The position numbers and the translations under genes were made by a program. A stretch of DNA of 8,959 nucleotides from Hyphomicrobiales bacterium (GTDB taxonomy: Bacteria > Pseudomonadota > Alphaproteobacteria > Rhizobiales > CAYWUX01): NCBI GenBank assembly GCA_028279265.1, contig JANQOC010000333.1:1-8959 (forward strand), written 5' to 3'. How positions within the stretch are numbered: position 1 is the stretch's first letter; each line of letters starts with the position of its first letter. This document shows, in pieces, positions 6,251-8,959 of this stretch. The notes under the pieces were generated by a model. It was not told the DNA's origin. It saw nothing but the letters and a program-made list of their open reading frames with translations, and did no database searches.

Positions 6251-7318
6251 TTAGTTCGTGTACCGGGTCATTCCCATGCTGCCCGTCGCAGCATTTTGTA
6301 TTTTGGAACGTGGGCCGTCGCCAAGGGCAACAAGACCGCGCTCTTTCAGATAACCGTCGGGACCCATGGCATCATCGCTGACATAAGCTGCGATGAAGTC
6401 TTCCATGCCGGGAATGACTTTCCTGTGTGCGTTCTTGATGTAGAAGAACAGCGGACGGGAAATGCCATACTCGCCGGAAGCAATGGTTTCAAAGGAAGGT
6501 TCGACGCCTTTGACTTTAACGGCCTTCAGCTTGTCCAGATTTTCGAACAGGAATGAGTAACCGAAAATACCCAGGGCATTCTTGTCGGAGTCAAGGCGCT
6601 GAACAATCAGGTTGTCGTTTTCACCGGCTTCAATAAACGGACCGTCCTGACGCATGGGTGTGCATTTTGCTTTGATGAGGTTTCCATAAGCCTTCTTATC
6701 AAGCTTTGCTTTTTGATCCTTGAAGTAAGCCAGAGACGCACAGCCTTTGTGCATGGCCAATTCAACGAAAGCGTCCCGCGTTCCGGATGTCGGAGGAGGA
6801 CCGTAAACCGTTATTTTTGTGGCCGGAAGCGCTTTATCGATTTCGTTCCACATCTTGTAGGGATTTTTGACGAGTTTGCCGTCGACAGGAACCTCAGCGG
6901 AAAGAGCGAGGTAAAGTTGCTCTTTGGTCAAATTGAAGTCGGAACCCTTTCTTGACAGTGCGACAGAGAGACCGTCAAATCCGATTTGGACTTCGGTGAT
7001 GTCGTTAACACCATTCTTTTGGCAAAGTTCCCACTCGGATTTTTTCATGGCGCGGGAAGCACCTGTAATGTCGGGATGCTGTTCACCGATGCCTTTGCAG
7101 AAAATTTTCATTCCGCCACCGGTTCCCGTGGATTCCAGAACGGGTGCTTTCTTGCCGGTGGTTTTGGCGAACTCTTCCGCCACAGCCTGGCTGTAAGGAT
7201 AGACGGTCGATGAACCAACTATCTTAATGTGGTCTCGCCCGGCCATCGCCGGAGCTGTAAATGTGGCAACCGCCAGTCCACCCACAGCGAACAAGGAAAC
7301 AAGATTCCGTGTATGCAT
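6251..7318 (-). CDS. pstS: Periplasmic phosphate-binding protein PstS
   Basis: PstS binds inorganic phosphate in the periplasm and delivers it to PstC/PstA. A Sec signal peptide is clear: MHTRN, a hydrophobic core at about 6-20, then an APAMA|G site giving cleavage after residue 26. There is no lipobox. Phosphate-binding loops of the family are present: GSSTVYP (35-41), STGTGGG (63-69), DITGASR (83-89) and TSGTRD (177-182). The length of 355 residues is normal. The mature protein has four cysteines (C74, C99, C193, C219), enough for two disulfides. The start at 7318 is supported by AGGAG about eight bases upstream. It is the first gene after the Pho box and is followed by a hairpin, consistent with the highest expression in the operon. 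Confidence 0.96.
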   Translation of the reverse strand: MHTRNLVSLFAVGGLAVATFTAPAMAGRDHIKIVGSSTVYPYSQAVAEEFAKTTGKKAPVLESTGTGGGMKIFCKGIGEQHPDITGASRAMKKSEWELCQKNGVNDITEVQIGFDGLSVALSRKGSDFNLTKEQLYLALSAEVPVDGKLVKNPYKMWNEIDKALPATKITVYGPPPTSGTRDAFVELAMHKGCASLAYFKDQKAKLDKKAYGNLIKAKCTPMRQDGPFIEAGENDNLIVQRLDSDKNALGIFGYSFLFENLDKLKAVKVKGVEPSFETIASGEYGISRPLFFYIKNAHRKVIPGMEDFIAAYVSDDAMGPDGYLKERGLVALGDGPRSKIQNAATGSMGMTRYTN

Positions 7319-7392
7319 TATCCTACTCTCCTATGATTGTTTGACGCGCCGCAACAAAGTTAAGAAAGCGTCAGTGACATCGGAATTAAAGC

Positions 7393-7438
7393 TGTATGGC
7401 TAAAGAATTATGACAGTTGCATTACAGTTTTGTGACAA
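7393..7438 (-). promoter_or_regulatory. Pho box with three repeats and likely pstS promoter
   Basis: On the minus strand three 7-base repeats occur at an exact 11-base period: TTGTCAC (7438-7432), CTGTAAT (7427-7421) and CTGTCAT (7416-7410), separated by four-base spacers AAAA and GCAA. This matches the PhoB site consensus CTGTCAT-N4-CTGTCAT. The third copy is a perfect match, the first has two mismatches and the middle has one. Eleven bases further on, CATACA (7398-7393) is a candidate -10 element, a 3 of 6 match only; TTTAAT, eight bases beyond that, is an alternative. The PhoB repeats would replace a -35 box. The element sits 72 bases past the phoR stop side of the gap's midpoint, about 90 bases upstream of the pstS ATG. 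Confidence 0.88.
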
Positions 7439-7456
7439 GCCTGGAGAGAGGAAAAA

Positions 7457-8539
7457 TCACTGTGGATTGTCAAGATCATCCACGGGAATATTCACGATAA
7501 ATTTGCTGCCTTTTCCCAGTTCGCTGGTGATTGTCAGACGGCTGCGATGGCGGTTTAGAATGTGTTTAACGATGGCAAGTCCAAGCCCGGTGCCGCCTTT
7601 TTCCCGGGATCTTGCGCTATCGACCCGATAAAATCTCTCGGTTAACCGCGGAATATGCTCCGGGGCAATGCCTTCACCCTGGTCTTCGACTTCGACAACA
7701 AGGGCCGGTCCTAAAAGAACCTCGGAAAACTCCACTTTCCGGACGTTTACGGTAATGACTCCTCCGGCTTTTCCGTACTTGATGGCGTTTTCCACAAGAT
7801 TATAGATCACCTGGGTCAGTTCATCGGCATCCCCCTGGATCGTGCAGGGCGTGTCCGGAATGCTGCAAACGATTTCCAGGTGTTCGCCTTCGATTTGATT
7901 CCGAAGCGTAGCAATGGTTGCCTCAACCAGATCCTTGACATCGACAGTTTCCGTCGGTCGGATATGGGCGTTGAACTCGATCTTTGACAGCGACAGCAGG
8001 TCATCGATGAGCCGGTTCATACGCGCCGCTTCCCGTTCCATGATCTCAAGAAATCGCTCCCGTGCCGCCGGATCATCACGGGCCACACCTTTGATTGTCT
8101 CGATACCCCCGGTCAGTGCTGTGAGGGGCGTGCGTAACTCATGGCTGACATTAGCGACAAAATCGCTTCTCATCTGCTCCGCTTCCAATACGAGAGAAAT
8201 ATCATAAAAGCTTATCGCAAGGCCCGGGCCGGCACTCTGGGTTTGATCCAGCCTGTTTATGGAGACCCGGTATGTTGCCCGTGTCGGTGTATTCAGGGAA
8301 ATAACCGCCTCGGAGCGCGACTCTCCGGCCAGAACTTTGTCGATGCTTGCCAGTATATCGGGATGCCGCACCGCATGCACGAAATCCAGTCCCACCAGAT
8401 TTTCACCGAACAGTCGTTCGGCGGCCCGATTGAGCAACAGGATTTTGCGGTTGAAATCCAAAACCAGTACGGGCTCATAGAGAGCATTGAGAATAATTCT
8501 CAAATCCGTGTTTTGGGTCGAAACCGTGTTTATAGGCAT
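7457..8539 (-). CDS. phoR: Phosphate regulon sensor histidine kinase PhoR, without membrane segment
   Basis: PhoR phosphorylates PhoB when phosphate is low and dephosphorylates it otherwise. Domains in the 360 residues: PAS at about 12-115 (ALYEPVLVLDFNRKILLLN, then AAERLFG), dimerisation/phospho-acceptor domain with H133 in FVANVSHELRTPL, and the ATPase domain with N251 (N box, LVENAIKYGKAGG), D286 (G1, EDQGEGI) and GGTGLGL (315-321, G2). PhoR proteins normally begin with one or two membrane helices; this one begins at the PAS domain. An in-frame TGA lies two codons before the ATG at 8539, so the frame cannot be extended. The ribosome site is weak (GAAG about five bases upstream). The low-phosphate signal must reach it through PhoU and the transporter. 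Assignment to PhoR rests on domain layout and its position ahead of pstS. Confidence 0.9.
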   Translation of the reverse strand: MPINTVSTQNTDLRIILNALYEPVLVLDFNRKILLLNRAAERLFGENLVGLDFVHAVRHPDILASIDKVLAGESRSEAVISLNTPTRATYRVSINRLDQTQSAGPGLAISFYDISLVLEAEQMRSDFVANVSHELRTPLTALTGGIETIKGVARDDPAARERFLEIMEREAARMNRLIDDLLSLSKIEFNAHIRPTETVDVKDLVEATIATLRNQIEGEHLEIVCSIPDTPCTIQGDADELTQVIYNLVENAIKYGKAGGVITVNVRKVEFSEVLLGPALVVEVEDQGEGIAPEHIPRLTERFYRVDSARSREKGGTGLGLAIVKHILNRHRSRLTITSELGKGSKFIVNIPVDDLDNPQ

Positions 8540-8959
8540 TTTACTTCAAACATCTCTATTCTACCTGCGAGTCCAAGCCGGTTTCGCTTCAGCTCGACCG
8601 GGCTATAGCAACAGAACCCGCCACATTCAAGATTTTGTCTTGCCAAACATCGATGCCGATAGATGCTGGAAAACCCGGGAAATCCGTCATAGGCGATGAG
8701 GAAAGCAGAATTTCTGAGTATGAACACCAGACTCCACGAGTATTGATTCGCGGCCTGTTCCCCATCCCATGTGAATAAATATCTGTTATTGTCGAAATGT
8801 CCTTCCCGACAATGTATAGTTTATTCAGCCAGATGATTCGCATGCATTCACTGGCGGGTGAGAGTAAGTTGCAGCGATCAACGAAACTGTTGAATCGAAG
8901 CCTGCAATGGAAGGCGGTCAATCATCGTTTTGATTGAACCGCTTTAAATATTTTTGGGC
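8540..8959. other. Region upstream of phoR with no convincing gene
   Basis: About 420 bases to the right edge. Two minus-strand frames of 65 and 110 codons exist (8530-8727 and 8589-8921) but show no recognisable family, no good ribosome site and an unremarkable, Cys/Ser-mixed composition; the longer opens with TTG. Neither encodes a membrane helix that could be a displaced PhoR N-terminus. No Pho box was found here. The phoR promoter should lie in this stretch unless it is cotranscribed with a gene outside the window. The inverted repeat at 8788-8813 is the only structured element I see. Confidence 0.5.
8788..8818 (-). promoter_or_regulatory. Inverted repeat beside a possible -10 box upstream of phoR
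   Basis: ATTGTCG (8788-8794) and CGACAAT (8807-8813) are perfect 7-base inverted arms around 12 bases. In the minus direction TATACA (8818-8813), a 4 of 6 match to a -10 box, overlaps the outer edge of the repeat, so a regulator bound there would cover the transcription start. No convincing -35 box precedes it, and the leader to phoR would be about 265 bases long. The regulatory role is speculative. Confidence 0.22.

Noticed and set aside
8589..8921. 110-codon minus-strand frame upstream of phoR (TTG start)
   Set aside because: It has no good ribosome site, no recognisable family and no hydrophobic helix that could be a displaced PhoR membrane anchor. Read as non-coding, though a degraded gene cannot be excluded.
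1..8959. Search for a novel defence, mobile or biosynthetic system
   Set aside because: No transposase, integrase, CRISPR repeats, tRNA or rRNA genes, or long terminal repeats were seen. Seven of the nine called genes are standard Pho/Pst components in a known order.

Overview
The window is a phosphate-starvation (Pho) locus of a proteobacterium, most likely an alphaproteobacterium. The evidence for this is the gene order phoR-pstS-pstC-pstA-pstB-phoU-phoB on one strand, a PstA carrying the extra N-terminal periplasmic region (DUF3333 type), a PstC with an extended N-terminus, and a Sec-exported PstS of the alphaproteobacterial kind. Base composition looks close to 50% GC. I cannot name a genus from the sequence alone.

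Layout, reading the minus strand from right to left. Positions 8540-8959 hold no convincing gene, only one inverted repeat. phoR (sensor kinase, 7457-8539) comes next. The 138-base gap after it contains a clear Pho box of three 7-base repeats at an exact 11-base period, which should drive pstS (6251-7318). A strong hairpin with a short T run follows pstS and probably makes pstS transcripts more abundant than the distal genes. Then come pstC (4758-6137), pstA (3116-4765, overlapping pstC by 8 bases), pstB (2249-3097), phoU (1482-2222) and phoB (769-1470), tightly packed with gaps of 11-26 bases. Converging on phoB from the left is a small plus-strand ORF (445-738) with no recognised family. A partial minus-strand gene runs off the left edge (1-191). 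The roughly 250 bases between these two contain small palindromes that could be regulatory.

How it works together: PstS captures periplasmic phosphate and hands it to the PstC/PstA channel, powered by PstB ATPase. PhoU relays transporter status to PhoR, which sets the phosphorylation of PhoB. PhoB-P binds Pho boxes such as the one ahead of pstS, so the operon, including phoB itself, should be autoinduced when phosphate is scarce.

This is a well-known system and I found no evidence of an undescribed defence, mobile or biosynthetic system. The points most worth a second look are an internal duplication of the periplasmic domain of PstA, a PhoR with no membrane segment, the placement of the Pho box after phoR but before phoB, and the unrecognised small ORF at 445-738.
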